A stretch of 64,000 nt of DNA from Macquaria australasica (taxonomy: Eukaryota > Chordata > Actinopteri > Centrarchiformes > Percichthyidae): contig SEMN01000203.1 in assembly GCA_005408345.1 (NCBI GenBank), positions 310,001-374,000 on the forward strand. Direction: 5' to 3'. The notes beneath the pieces are model-generated. The model made no database searches. It was given only the letters and a program-made list of their open reading frames with translations, and was not told where the DNA came from. Below are positions 21,286 through 32,115 of this stretch, one piece after another (position 1 is the first letter of the stretch; the number at the start of each line of letters is the position of its first letter). The position numbers were made by a program, and so were the translations under genes.

Positions 21286-21857
21286 CTTGTTCAGACTGCC
21301 AGTCCAAATGTGGTTTTTGGCATATCCTGATTGTATCCAGATTGATTTTTAGAAAGTCTGGAGCTCATGAAATGCAAATTTTTCCAAATCGGATCCAAAC
21401 ATCATTTAGAGGTGGTTTGAAATGCAATTTCAATAAAATGTTTTACAGATGTGTCTCGGTCCGGACACTGTGGCCACTGAAATCGGATTTCAAAGTGTCT
21501 TTTGCATCACTTGCAACGCAACACACAACGACGACGTCAAATCCAGAGTGATGGAAGTGCATCAGAGTGGCTGTACTCCGTTGCTGAGTTTGTCTGGTGC
21601 GACGGAGGAGTTCTACACCACGACTATACAGCACAATTGTTTGGAGGGTGAGATGGTGGATCTCCATTTCTCAAGCCACGTCACCAGCGTACATAGTTAC
21701 TGACGCCTACATCGTTACCACAGCAATCCATATAGATAGGGTGGTGATGTCTGGACACACAACTCCGATCTGATCACTTGCAAATAACAGTGTGGACAGT
21801 CTGTCTTAAAGATCTGATTTGAGAAACAAATATGATTTTCCTGCAGTCTGAACAAAG
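21286..21857. mobile_element. MITE with CTTTGTTCAGACTGC inverted ends
   Basis: CTTGTTCAGACTGCC at 21286-21300 is mirrored by GCAGTCTGAACAAAG at 21843-21857, one step from a perfect inverted repeat. The interior includes AAATCGGATCCAAAC near the left end and its partner ACTCCGATCTGATCAC near the right, so the inverted similarity extends inward. About 572 bp. The flanking octamers do not match, so no target-site duplication can be claimed. The frames on both strands (about 65-90 codons) lie inside the element and overlap one another. Superfamily probably hAT, unproven. Confidence 0.75.
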
Positions 21858-21862
21858 CATAT

Positions 21863-22084
21863 GGCTGTATTGAGACCAAATCAGGTGTTGTGGTGATTAG
21901 CGAAGGGTTGTGCGCTCGTCCATCTTCACAGTTGCTCGGTAAACAGCGGAATGCTACATTGTAAATAAGGTTCTTCTTCACCTGGGCGTCTGCCGGTCTG
22001 ATCGCTGGCCTACGTGATTTGCCACTGCAGTGTGTCGTCGGTTGCGTTTCTCGCCACAGTGCCCGATTTGGTCTGAATACAGCC
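21863..22084. mobile_element. MITE with 33-bp GGCTGTATTCAGACCAAATC ends
   Basis: GGCTGTATTGAGACCAAATC, continuing AGGTGTTGTGGTG, at 21863-21895 pairs with the reverse complement of 22052-22084 (GGCTGTATTCAGACCAAATC, GGGCACTGTGGCG) with about five mismatches in 33 bp. The 222-bp element lies five bases from the preceding MITE. Its core (21950-22052) is shared with 1873-1978. Non-coding. TIR length and the lack of an 8-bp duplication leave the superfamily open. Confidence 0.85.
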
Positions 22085-22430
22085 TAAGTTGCTTTTGGTG
22101 TCCTTGACCACTATCAAGCTGTATACTGCTGCTGTATACAGTTATCCAACTAATCAACTGTTCTAACCATCACCATTGTTCCTTACCTAACTATTCTACA
22201 TTACTCTAACCATGCACCCAGCCCATTTATCAACTTCAGTTCCACTGAACCTATCCCACTCATCACTGTGCTTCACTTATCCACCACCTCATTCATCTGA
22301 GGAGGTGCTCCGACTAGGACAACTGGAACTCTGAGTTCACTGAGTTGCCAAGTGGTGTTCTTAACCCCTACTTTATCCCCGACTTTATCCAGCCGCTGTG
22401 AACCAATTCAGAGTACAAAACAAGCTAATA

Positions 22431-23729
22431 TCACTGGAAATATCTGAGAAAAAGTATTTATACTCTTGACTTTGCAGCACAGACCACCATCAATCTGACA
22501 AGAAATCAGTTATGTAGACACGGTGGGTGTCTTTGAAGCATATCAGCAATCGAAGCTGGCAGCTGTAGTGATAGGAAGCATAAAGTAGAGCAGAGTGCAG
22601 GGTAGAGTGCAGGGTAGGGTCAGTCTTAACATGTCCTCTGGGAGAAGACACATGAGATCATGTAGCACTTTGTAAAACAAGCCTATAATTAGATTAATCC
22701 AGATGCTGAATATAAATGGAAATTTCTCTTTTGTAGCTCATTTGTAGTTGCTATGATTCGGTATCTGAAATTCAGCTGTTTCTTCTATTTTTTCTATGCT
22801 CACATTACTGATCAGTGTACAAATAGGCCTACATTTTTTTTTTTTTTACACAGAAAATATGAAACACGTTTGGAGATAATATGAAACAAGTGATCCTTTA
22901 TCTGGGGGTGCATCCTTTTCAGTGCAACCTTTAAAGATGTTAACCTTTTATGTATTCTGTCCACAATATAGGTTGAAGTATACTTTAAAGTCAAATAACA
23001 GGCCATGATTGCTTGTGTGTGTGTAGCATAAGTGGTGCATTGGAGCAAGTAATGGGAGACAATGACTGGAGAAATGGATGACTCCTCAAAAGTCACCTTG
23101 AGTGAATAGAACTCATCATTCATATGCCAAACACACACACACACACACGCAGCCTCTCCACAACCGACCAAGGTCTTTGTCAACATTAAGGACACCGAGC
23201 ATGTTGTACTGTGCTTGGTGATATTCATCAGCCATGTCTTCTACCAAATCTGCCTTCATCATTGCTAAAGATGACAATGCCGACAGTGACGTATTGTGTG
23301 GCTCTACCACTTCCTTGTGCTGCAGTTTCAGTTCCACACTGATTGTGATTTATATGTGTTCCTCACATTTTCAGGCCATTTACAGTTTGGCATTGACAAG
23401 GGTGTGACCTCTTGTCTAAGACTTAAATGCTGCAGCAATACATGTGTGTTCACATGGTGAGGTAATGTCATGTAAATGCGTCCAATTTTTGAAGGGTATT
23501 GCTCAGGTGTGAGACTTTTTATTAGTCATGTATATTGTTATATTTACTGAAGTATTGCCTATGTTGGTTTTAATGTCAAAATAAATGTTAATCATATCAT
23601 GTATACTGTCTGGATGTGTTACTTAAAGTCTTACAAAAACATACAAGACACATTTTGAATATTGTAAAAGCCGCATTCTTAATCATGCAACATATAATTT
23701 AGTTGTCAATTTTCAGCACCAGTTGTTTT
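22431..23729. other. Single-copy stretch with T run and CA repeat
   Basis: No gene. Includes a 14-base T run (22834-22847) and the CA microsatellite listed separately. The 138-codon minus-strand frame (22812-23228) runs through both simple repeats, overlaps a second frame, and shows no domain; it is treated as chance. A triplicated AGAGTGCAGGGTAG motif occurs near 22590-22618. Confidence 0.45.
23131..23148. repeat. (AC)9 microsatellite
   Basis: Nine uninterrupted AC units, followed by GCAGCC. A short dinucleotide tract with no other context. Confidence 0.9.
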
Positions 23730-23990
23730 AGACTAAAATCTGTCAGATAGATTTAAACCTGGAAGCAGTAAACTAAAGTTTGACTTAAATGATCATACTT
23801 CGTCTTGACTAAAACTCGACTTAAATGTAAAGTGTTTTTGTTAACTAAAACTAAGACTTAGACAGGATTAAGTTGTAGTCAACTAAATACTGACTACAAA
23901 TAAGAAGGATAAAGTTGATTGAATGTGAGTAAAACTCCCATGGACTTTTGATTTCAGGACTAAGACTAAATCTAAAAATACCGGACAAAT
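23730..23990. repeat. Low-complexity fish repeat (ACTAAAACTAAGACT type)
   Basis: Many degenerate units of GACTAAAACTNGACTTAAAT type are spread through the stretch, together with GTAAAGTGTTTTTGTTAACT and AGTTGTAGTCAACTAAATAC. This resembles a dispersed fish element rich in 'gactaaaactaaactaaaa' that I recall. Diverged; boundaries approximate. Confidence 0.6.
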
Positions 23991-24211
23991 TTACCACTAA
24001 GTAGCACAAGTAGGGAAGAGTCATAAAGTCAGTGAATTGACCTTTTTGATCTACACTGATCTACATTTTGTCAAAATTAGCAACCATAGACTACTGGTCA
24101 TACCAGACCAAATAAAGCTGTAACTGCAAAAGCCCCTGAGTGTATTGAATTGAGCAAGGGTTCCTTTTATTGCTTATGAATTCAGCTTTTCATTTGTAAG
24201 GGGAGAATTAT

Positions 24212-24380
24212 TCAATTCAGTTTTATTTATATAGCGCCATATCATAACAAAGTTATCTCAGGGCACTTTTTCGAATAGAGCAAGTCTAGACCGACTCTTT
24301 ATATTTACAGAGACCCAACAATTCCCACCATGAGCAAGCACTATGCGACAGTGGCAAGGAAAAACTCCCTTTTAACAATT
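24212..24380 (-). repeat. LINE family 1, 3' end only
   Basis: On the minus strand this is the last 170 bases of the LINE found complete to its tail at 46958-47815: CTTGCCACTGTCGCATAGTG, TATAAAGAGTCGGTCTAGAC, TAACTTTGTTATGATATGGC and GCTATATAAATAAAACTGAA, ending in an ATTGAA tail at 24212. The 5' truncation is typical of LINE insertion. Downstream plus-strand frames here are not genes. Confidence 0.85.
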
Positions 24381-27039
24381 ATGTCACTTGTTCAAAAGTT
24401 CCATTGTCTTGCTTTGAGGGAAGTCATGCTGTTGTATGGGTTGAGAAGATTCTACCATGCTACAGCTTCTGAAAAAGTGTCAGAAAGACATGTTGAAAAT
24501 ATGTTGGTTTTTTAAACTTGGAAATAGCTGTTTGGCAAATAATTCTCAACACAAGGTCAACTTACTTGGTGTTTCCGAAACTTTGACCTAAGCATAGTTA
24601 TAGCTATATGGTATTTTGGTTTCATGACCAAGGGTGTAAGTTTGGTTTTAACTCACATGCCTGTACACAGACACACAAACAGAAAACGGCTGAATTCTTC
24701 AACAGTTGCTTTATGCAATATGTATTTGCTTATATAATTTGCCACAAATCCTTGGTCTTGTAAAAATGACAAGATGCCTGAGATTGTTAAAAATATTGAT
24801 ATGGACAATTCACTTGCGCTTTAACATCCATCCATACTATGTCCATTCCAAAATCTACGCCTGTGCACGTGATAATAGCTGGTCTTCTATAATATATGGT
24901 GGCCTTGTTGAAAGCTTTGGAAACACCAAGAAAGTGGATTTTATAAATTCAACAGTAATATGTCCGTTACTCTGGATAATCCACAGACCTCACTGTGAGC
25001 AGTTTTTAGTGAAAGGCTTTCTGCTGAAACAGTCCCTATGACAACTCCTGACAGTTAGGTATTAGCATTCTTGCTTGTGCACCTCATGAAGATACATTTC
25101 TGGCCCCCTAAACATGTCTTTCTTTTTGCATTAGCATGTGAGGTCTTCTACTAACTACTGAAATCTGCTACAGGGCAGGCATTGATGGAATCAGTCCTGA
25201 CAAAAGTACTATACATTGAAAAAGGTTGGCCTACATTGATTGTACCAATAATATGGCAATCGCGGGACGGGACTCTGAGACCTCATGTTGTGCCATCAGG
25301 TATCTTTTTATCTACTGAACCCCTCTAACCCACCATGTTTTATATGATTTGAGCTCTAATAGCACAGATGCCTGCACTGTTAGAGGCCATGCACATTTCC
25401 CACTGAGCTCTATTATAAAAGGTCATGCTTTCCCAATTCTGCATTTCAAGTTTAATATTTTTCTTACTCTGGAAAACAATTAGCTACAGGAGGTTATGAA
25501 TGTGTGTGATTGCAATGAAACCAGTGCCTTGTTCCTGCATGTTTTCAAACCTCACCTTTGAACCCACAATCTGAACATTGACCATAAGCCTATATAACCC
25601 CGACCTCAACACCAACTGAAGAAGTGCCCTTCAGGCTGACATTTTAACCCCTCACTGCTCTGATAGAGCTATTCAACAGGATCCAGTGATAGGCTGGGTT
25701 TGTGTGGGAAGCTCTCAAGTGTGTAAATGAATGAGTGTAACCCTGAGTTGCCTTGAAATATCTCTCTTAGGCTGTTGCTGTAATATCCTTGGTGTATTTC
25801 TCTAATAGGTTCGAACCATAAAGTCAGGCTGACAGCACCTACATTTGCACTTGTTGCGGCCTTGCCTTTGAGACAATAGAAATTCAAAGCCAAAAACACC
25901 ACATCAAACTAAAAGCATCCACATGTGCGTGCTGCTAATTTGTGAATTTCCTCCATAAGATCACTTAGAAGCTCTAACAACCTTCCCCATCTTCAGCTTT
26001 TCTCTTTCAAAAATGCAGCAGCGACAGACACCGGTGCCGCTCCTATTCAACAGAAGGCTTTACTTCTTGTTATTCATCCTCATTGCCTAATGGAAGGTCG
26101 GCTACAGAGAGCACAACAGGTGTCCCACTCAGACACACACATACACACACGCTTAGTCTAAGAAACCTGCTGGCTGCGGTCCACTGATTCCTCTGTGAGC
26201 GACATGCATCATTAACAGCTTTTAAACTGCAGAGGCGTACTGCCTTCAGGATCTTCTAACAGGCCGTCCGTCTCCCCCTCCTTACAACATCCCACCCACT
26301 ACACACACTCTTTAAAGTGTTACTAAAGAGGCTTAACAGCCCATTCCAAAAAGCCTGCATGGGGCATTTGTACTCCATAAAAAAACGCTACAAGCTACAA
26401 ATGGTACCTCACTGAGTGCGCTTATGGAGCATACACCAGTTGATGTGCTGAGATGGTAAAGGGCAGCAGCAGGTGAGTGAAAGTGTTTTCTCTACAACAC
26501 ACTTGTTTTCCAATAATTGTTCAAAGACGTGTGAGAATTGTTAGAAGTGGGTAAAAAGAGTATTCTAACACCTTATGAAAGCATACATGTATACATACTT
26601 TCAAGTATGTAGACAAGTGACGGGATGACAAATCTGAAGGGGTTGTAGAGTGCGGGTCTTTTCTTTGAAGCGACTGCATTAGCAGGCTGATGGAAGGTAA
26701 TCCTTAATGAAAAAGACGTTTCTCGTGGTGATTTTCGACATCAAAACCAGCATTTGGCTGCTTCAGCAGGGTCGGCACGCTGCAAGCTGATGGTTCCTTG
26801 TAACATGCCTTTAAAACATCACACAATAACGTATAGACAGCCTTATATCCGACAATAGAGCTTTAAATAAGTGCCAGCGTTTGATGTCGATATGGCGCAT
26901 TTAGCAGCATGCTGAGGATATGTTGTTATGGTAGAGACTGAAGGTTGTAGAAGGTATTATGGGATATATATATATATAGGATTGTATATATAGTGACGCA
27001 CACATTTTATTACTGTTAGTGTCATGGAGCTGAAGTGAA
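24381..27039. other. Single-copy stretch, CpG-richer toward 27 kb
   Basis: No gene found. Short AT dinucleotide tract at 26964-26978 and small CA patches near 26131-26151. The 111-codon plus frame (24706-25041) has no recognisable domain. From about 25950 the CpG density seems higher than in the rest of the window. Candidate regulatory DNA, not testable here. Confidence 0.4.
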
Positions 27040-27605
27040 ATCCCCGTAACAGCAGTGGAATTCAGTCCATGGGATTAAACATGCCTTAAAGCGATTAGAA
27101 AACTGTTTGGTACGTACAAACCGATAAAACAGGAGAATACTTTGAGACGCAATCTAAAATGGCTTCACAATTCACAGCAATGGATTGCATAGTAAAATGA
27201 ATGACTGTGATGAAAGGAAATTGACATATTTTTAGTAGTTTGAAAGACCTACAGAATGCAAACATTGCGCATTGTGTACAAATTTGAAATACTATAATAT
27301 TTGTCCGATGAATCTATTGGTACAATAATTTTAACGGAATATTCTGCCATTTTTCGTAGTATTCAGCGAAGCATTTTAGCATTTCATGGATCGAAATTAA
27401 TACAGTAATAATGACGGTAAACCATATTACTGCCAGTACGGGCGTATAATAATAGAAATTCTCCTGCGTAGGATATAACATCTTACAATATTTACAAAAA
27501 AGCCATCATACAGCGCCGCAACGAAAATGCAGAAATATCCAAAGATTTTAATCCCGAAGCACTAAAAAGCAAAGCGACATTTCTTCCCAAAATTACAGAA
27601 TAAAA
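27040..27605 (-). repeat. 590-bp duplicated sequence, CpG-rich copy
   Basis: This is the inverted partner of 17280-17870, sharing CCATCATACAG, AAAATGCAGAAATATCCAAA, AGCACTAAAAAGCAAAG-like and CATTTCTTCCCAAAATTACA blocks. By direct count it has 20 CpG dinucleotides, for example AGTACGGGCG against AGTACAGGCG and CCTGCGTAGG against CCTGCATAGG in the other copy. The preserved CpGs suggest lower germline methylation here or a younger copy. No coding frame spans it. Confidence 0.85.
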
Positions 27606-28493
27606 TAATTTCAGCAAACATACGAGATCGAAAAGGTGTAGTGTGTCTTTAATTCCCTGCCTTTGTGGCGGCAGCAGCAATAGCGAGGGCATCCCAGGCG
27701 AACCACAAAGCCAAGGGTTAAAGACGATACCATGCTGACTCTCTCTAAACGACATGCCACGCCATTTTACCAGCTCTTTATTTCCCCGTCATCGCAAACC
27801 AGCTCCAACTTCCTGCTCGCTTGCATGCCATTCAAGGACAAGGATGAGAGAAGCAGAACAGGGGAGGGAAAAAAAAGGAGGAATCAGTGTTTCAACAACA
27901 TTAAGGGAAGGTCATTGTCTGCGGGCTTACCCTGGGAGAGACGCAGAGGGCCTGAACCTGCCAGAACCTATCCACAGCGACCGGGAGCGGGACCTGCGAG
28001 AGACCAGAACAACAAAGACAGTTTGTGACAAAGCTGAGGCGCCGCAGTCCGAGAGGAGTGAAATCAAATGTGACATTTTTCATTTATTTGTAAATGCCTC
28101 CTTGGCGGCACACTCACTCGAAACGACAGTTGGGCTCTTACCAAGTTAAGGGGAGCTGATGGTAGAATAGAGGGATCCTGACAGAGGTTGTAATGAGATG
28201 CCGCATTAGGGCCGCTCTCTCATCCACTCTCCCCTCTCTCGCCCAGGAGCACGCCCTTCACTTCCAATCTACTACCCCAACCATTTGGAAACGGTTAACC
28301 CTATGAAAAAACTACACTAACCCTCTTTGGTGCTCTGATAAAACATTCTTTGTGGGTTTATTTTGTCAGAGTCTTTGATGCTACAAATGCCTTTGTCAAA
28401 AGGATTTTGGAGCATATGGAGCCTTGGGAAGGTTGGAAAATGATTCACAATACCTGTCCAAAAAATAAGAATAGGAGCAAAGCACCGAATTGC
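27606..28493. other. G+C- and CpG-richer block, no confirmed gene
   Basis: Relatively CpG-rich (CGACCGGGAGCGGGACCTGC, GGCGCCGCAGTCCGAGAG). Two overlapping plus-strand frames (27732-28028, 98 codons; 27754-28149, 131 codons) and a minus frame are open largely because of composition. Their products are arginine/proline-rich with no domain. It might be a CpG-island-like regulatory region or an undetected promoter/5' exon; neither can be shown from sequence alone. Confidence 0.35.
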
Positions 28494-29362
28494 AGTTATG
28501 GAAAGTAACTAAGTACATTTACTCAAGTAAGGTACTTCACTACAATTTTGATGTACTTTTACTTTGCTTAAGTATTTCCAATTTATGCTACTTTGTACTT
28601 CTACCCGATTACATTTCAGTGGGAATTGTTCTACTTTTTACTCCTATGGTTGCTAGTTTAATTTCAAAGCTAACCAGCAGTTCCCATCATTTTTTGGCTT
28701 ATAAACCCTTATAAAAAACATTGTCTGTCACATTTCAGATGTCAATGAGTTGCAAGCAGTTCTTCCAAAGAGTGATTCCCCTTCTAGACTTCTCAGATAG
28801 TTTCATTAAAGTAATTGTTTGAGGCCCGAAGATGTAAAACTCTAATATTTCAAAAGAATTGTACAAAAATTGAATATAGTTTTATGTGGCAAAAGTGTGT
28901 GCCCCCCCGCCCCATTAATCATCTCACAACCCCTCAGATTTATAAATATCATAAAGAGTACAGTCTATACCAGCTATATATGAAAAGTGTCCTGAGATAA
29001 CCTCTGTTATGATTTGGCACTGTATAAATAAAATTTAATTGAATTTTGTGAGGGGGCCTAATCCATAGGTTGGGGACCACTATACTTAACCTTACTTTTG
29101 ATAAAGTAGTTAAAACTAGCTTCAACTCCAGCTACAACAGTAAGATGCTGCTTACAAATTGACGCATCACTATTAATCTAATAATGTAATACATGATAAT
29201 ATGTCAGTCACAGGGGTGATTTTTACTTTTACTTTTGATACTTCACATCACATTACATACCATTTAGCTGCTAATACTTTTACTTAAGTAGGATTTTAAT
29301 TGCAGGGATTTTGGCTGTAATGGAGTATTTTTACGTCACAATAATGGTATTTAAGTAAAGGA
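28494..29362 (+). repeat. Fish AGTACTTTTACTT-type repeat, interrupted
   Basis: The left part (28494-28650) has GGAAAGTAACTAAGTACATT, TACTCAAGTAAGGTACTTCA and TACTTCTACCCGATTACATT. The right part (about 29090-29362) has CTACAACAGTAAGATGCTGC, ATAATGTAATACATGATAAT, TACTTTTACTTTTGATACTT and TAATGGAGTATTTTTACGTC. Together these are the two halves of a dispersed fish repeat rich in 'aagtacttttactt'. The middle 430 bases are foreign, including a LINE tail (28965-29045). Non-coding; superfamily uncertain. Confidence 0.7.
28965..29045 (+). repeat. LINE family 1, 3' tail fragment
   Basis: GTGTCCTGAGATAACCTCTG, TTATGATTTGGCACTGTATA and AATAAAATTTAATTGAATTT correspond to the terminal bases of the LINE at 46958-47815. 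It lies inside the interrupted repeat 28494-29362 and so postdates it. Diverged relative to the 44-47 kb copies. Confidence 0.75.
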
Positions 29363-30184
29363 TCAGTGAGTACTGTATATTGTATATTGTGCTATATACT
29401 GCATCATAACATACGTTAAATACTATAAAGTATATAAGTGGACGTATAACAACAAGCCTTACCAAGAGGTCCTTAACATTTGACAAACAGGAAATACAAA
29501 ACACATTATTTAAAATGACTGAACAACCATTAAAAGTAATGACTGAGTCATAATTTTCTGCCATAACTGGGTCAAGCTGGAAAGAGGTCTCAGTGGAGGA
29601 GCTTGCAAGGAAAATTAACTATTACCCTCTACAAGTGTGTGTAGTGCCCTCTAAACTGTCCTCGCAGATTGAGAGAGTGTGCTATATAGTGGGCAGCATG
29701 TGAGCAATGAGTTATGTACTTCATTAAGCTCAAGTAATTTCCCTCCTAGATATCACGTCGCCTTCAATCCATCCTGGCAGGCATGAGCTATATTTAGCTC
29801 TCCGGACCACAATGCCACAGCTCATCATAACAATGTAGGTAAAAAAAAAAAAAAAACTGATGTGGATAAAAATCTGTAGTTTTTCAGCAGCAACTAATTT
29901 ATCATCTTTACTTATTTAACATATTCCTTAATAATTCTACTGCTGTAATTAGTAATCATCCAAGATAAGGCATTTAAATGTAAACTATATTAGGCTTTCA
30001 CTGAACTGTAAACAGTTAATTAAGCATTATCTATTTAATTCTGTAAAGATACTTTGAGTGTAGTTGTTATAGTGCACCAGCGCTGTTCTTGTGAAACCAA
30101 CAGATTGTACTTTGTGCTATGCTCCCTATAATAGTTTTGTAAGAAAATAAATATTTCTTTCAGCAGGACAAATAATAGACTGCA
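29363..30184. other. Single-copy AT-rich stretch with A run
   Basis: No gene. A 16-base A run at 29841-29856 and short TA-rich patches near 29375-29410. The minus frame 29331-29564 has no domain. Confidence 0.45.
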
Positions 30185-30620
30185 GTATGAGTAAAAGTCC
30201 TTAAAGCTGCACATGTCAATATTTTTACATTACATTTACCTTTTACAACGATGGATCAAATGACAATGTGTAATGTGAAAAATGTCCTTTGTTGTGACGA
30301 ACCCACAGAATTATCAGCAGGCTCTACAGGTCCCCTCAGTTCTACGGCTCTAGCATTTTAGCATATTTCAGCTCATTGTTTTGGTTTCACAGTCTGCAAC
30401 TTAACTGGTTTAGTCCAGTCTCACTGTTCTCATCAGCTGTAGCTGTTTTCATCAAAAAAGCTCTAATTAAGCCACTGTACACTGACCTGCCCAGCACCAA
30501 ATGGCAACGTTAGAGACTAGCTAGTGAACACAGTGTAGCATGTAGCAGGAGTTGGTGGAGAAGAGGGAGTGAATATTGGACATATGCTGTATTGGTATAG
30601 TTTGCATACATTTGCCTCAT
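30185..30620 (+). repeat. Fish dispersed repeat, family E copy 1
   Basis: Contains GATGGATCAAATGACAATGT, GTAATGTGAAAAATGTCC, GACGAACCCACAGAATTATC, GCATATTTCAGCTCATTG and, further right, CATCAAAAAAGCTCTAATTA and GACCTGCCCAGCACCAAATG. The first part is repeated at 30895-31085. The family is widespread in fish by my recollection and probably a non-coding transposon. The downstream CAAA tract follows it directly. Confidence 0.7.
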
Positions 30621-30640
30621 CAAAGGCAAATGTTAGCCAA

Positions 30641-30673
30641 AAAACAAACAAACAAACAAACAAACAAAAAAAA
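30641..30673. repeat. (CAAA)n microsatellite
   Basis: About six CAAA units flanked by A runs, immediately right of repeat family E copy 1. A CTT/TTC-rich patch follows at about 30717-30737. Confidence 0.9.
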
Positions 30674-30894
30674 CTCCAGTTTGTTTGACTGCGCTGTAAA
30701 CAGACATGAGTTGCTCTTCTTCTTTTTCTTCTTCATTTCTGACAGAGTAGCTGCTCAAGGCATATTTGTTGCCCCCAGTACTTGATACATGTGTCATTTT
30801 GAACAGATCTCTGGGAACTGTTTCTCTTAAAAACACACTTACTGTTACCATCAGCAATCACAGGTTCCAGCAAGTCAACCAGGACTGAAATCTC

Positions 30895-31087
30895 CAAGCC
30901 TCTAATCAATATTTTTATATTAACAATTGTTCAAATGACATGCATATATGTATAATGTGAAAGGGGTCGCTCATACTGACAAACCCACAGAGAATTATCA
31001 GGCAATTTGGCACTTCCCATCAGCTCTACAGAGCCTGTTGGTATATTTTAGCTCAATGTTTGAGTTTTACTCTGAATAGCTGGCCCT
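30895..31087 (+). repeat. Fish dispersed repeat, family E copy 2
   Basis: CAATATTTTTATATTAACAA, TCAAATGACATGCATATATG, GTATAATGTGAAAGGGGTCG, ACTGACAAACCCACAGAGAA and GGTATATTTTAGCTCAATGT correspond in order to 30215-30390. It ends where LINE-derived sequence begins at about 31088. Truncated relative to copy 1. Confidence 0.7.
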
Positions 31088-31881
31088 CTGAACACGCTCA
31101 AAACAGTGGATATTCAGGAGGAGCCCCCCCCCCCCCAACACTGGCCCCATCACCATTCTCAACAGCACTGCGTCTGCTGTGGAAACCTTCAGGTTTCTGA
31201 GTTCCATAATCTCCCAGAACCTAAAGTGGGCGTCAACATCGATACAATCATCAAAAAGGCCCAGCAGAGGATGTACTTCCTGCGCCAGCTCAGAAAGTTG
31301 AACCTGCCTCAGGAGCTGCTGATCCAGTTCTACTCTGCAATCATCCAGTCTGTTCTCTGCACATCCATCACTGTCTGGTTTGGATTAGCCACCAAACAGG
31401 ACAGGAACAGACTACAACGGACAGTCATTGGTGCCAACCTGCCTTCTGTTCAGGACTTATGCATCTCCAGAGTCAGGAAACGGCCAGGAAACATCACTGC
31501 AGACCATCACACCCTGGACACAACCTGTTCCAACTTCTCCCCTCCACTGTACACCAAAACAACCAGACACAAAACTGTTTTTTTCCACATAGCATCACTC
31601 TGATGAACAGTTAACATAGTGTCAGAAACTGTGAAATAACCCTGTAACACTAAACATCCACTGTAGCTACAAATTATAAATTATATATTTAAATACACAG
31701 TATTTTTAACATGTACATATCAGCATTGTCAAATATAAATCTATGCAAGCTGTATATACTGTATATACTGCCATATCCACCTACTTCATGTATATAAAGT
31801 AACATGTTACATTGATCAATCCATATTTATCCCAGCACTCTTTGCACTCTTCACCATTGTCTTATTTACAAATTTCATTGT

Positions 31882-31933
<52 letters not shown>

Positions 31934-32115
31934 TTTGTATATACAGTATATTTTTTCACCTACTGTGTGTAGTTGAATGTTTACCATTTTCCAGCTTTGT
32001 TGTCCTTGTTTTTAGCTGCATGTCTATTTCTGTGTAAGTACATTTAGAGCAACGAAAAGACAGTCAAATTCATTGTATGTGTACACCTACGTGGCCAATA
32101 AAGCTGATTCTGATT
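31088..32115 (+). pseudogene. LINE family 2, ORF2 C-terminus plus 3' UTR
   Basis: From about 31212 the frame gives VNIDTIIKKAQQRMYFLRQL, NLPQELLIQFYSAIIQSVLC and SITVWFGLATKQDRNRLQRT, the classic segment after the reverse-transcriptase domain of fish non-LTR retrotransposons. It continues ANLPSVQDL, SRVRKRPGNITAD, then frameshifts before the usual HPGH..FQLLPSG block; pieces upstream (about 31090-31210) are in other frames around a 13-base C run. The 3' UTR holds a long TA tract and ends with GGCCAATAAAGCTGATTCTG near 32090-32110. The open frame runs to 31603. 5'-truncated and non-functional; no endonuclease or catalytic RT motif remains. Confidence 0.9.
31887..31931. repeat. (TA)22 microsatellite
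   Basis: Uninterrupted alternating TA tract of about 45 bases inside the 3' untranslated part of the LINE remnant. Likely length-variable. Confidence 0.95.

Larger units (their letters stand above)
20911..22430. repeat. Diverged local duplication flanking a MITE nest
   Basis: A block with TTCCACTGAACCTATCCCAC, CACCTCATTTATCTGAGGAG and CAGCCGCTGTGAACCAA (20914-21015) recurs at about 22239-22407. A shorter version of the first motif occurs at 21232-21255. The phrases ACCATTGTTCCTTACCT and CCCATTTATCAACT also occur on both sides. The order suggests an old tandem duplication with units of a few hundred bases, into which two DNA transposons (21286-21857 and 21863-22084) were inserted. Plus-strand frames with leucine and threonine runs (21004-21204) follow the repeat. 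Confidence 0.6.

Noticed and set aside
22812..23228. 138-codon minus-strand frame
   Set aside because: It spans a T run and a CA microsatellite and overlaps another frame; no domain.
27754..28149. 131-codon arginine-rich frame
   Set aside because: Two overlapping plus frames and one minus frame are all open in this G+C-richer block, which points to composition; no start context, domain or splice signal supports a gene.
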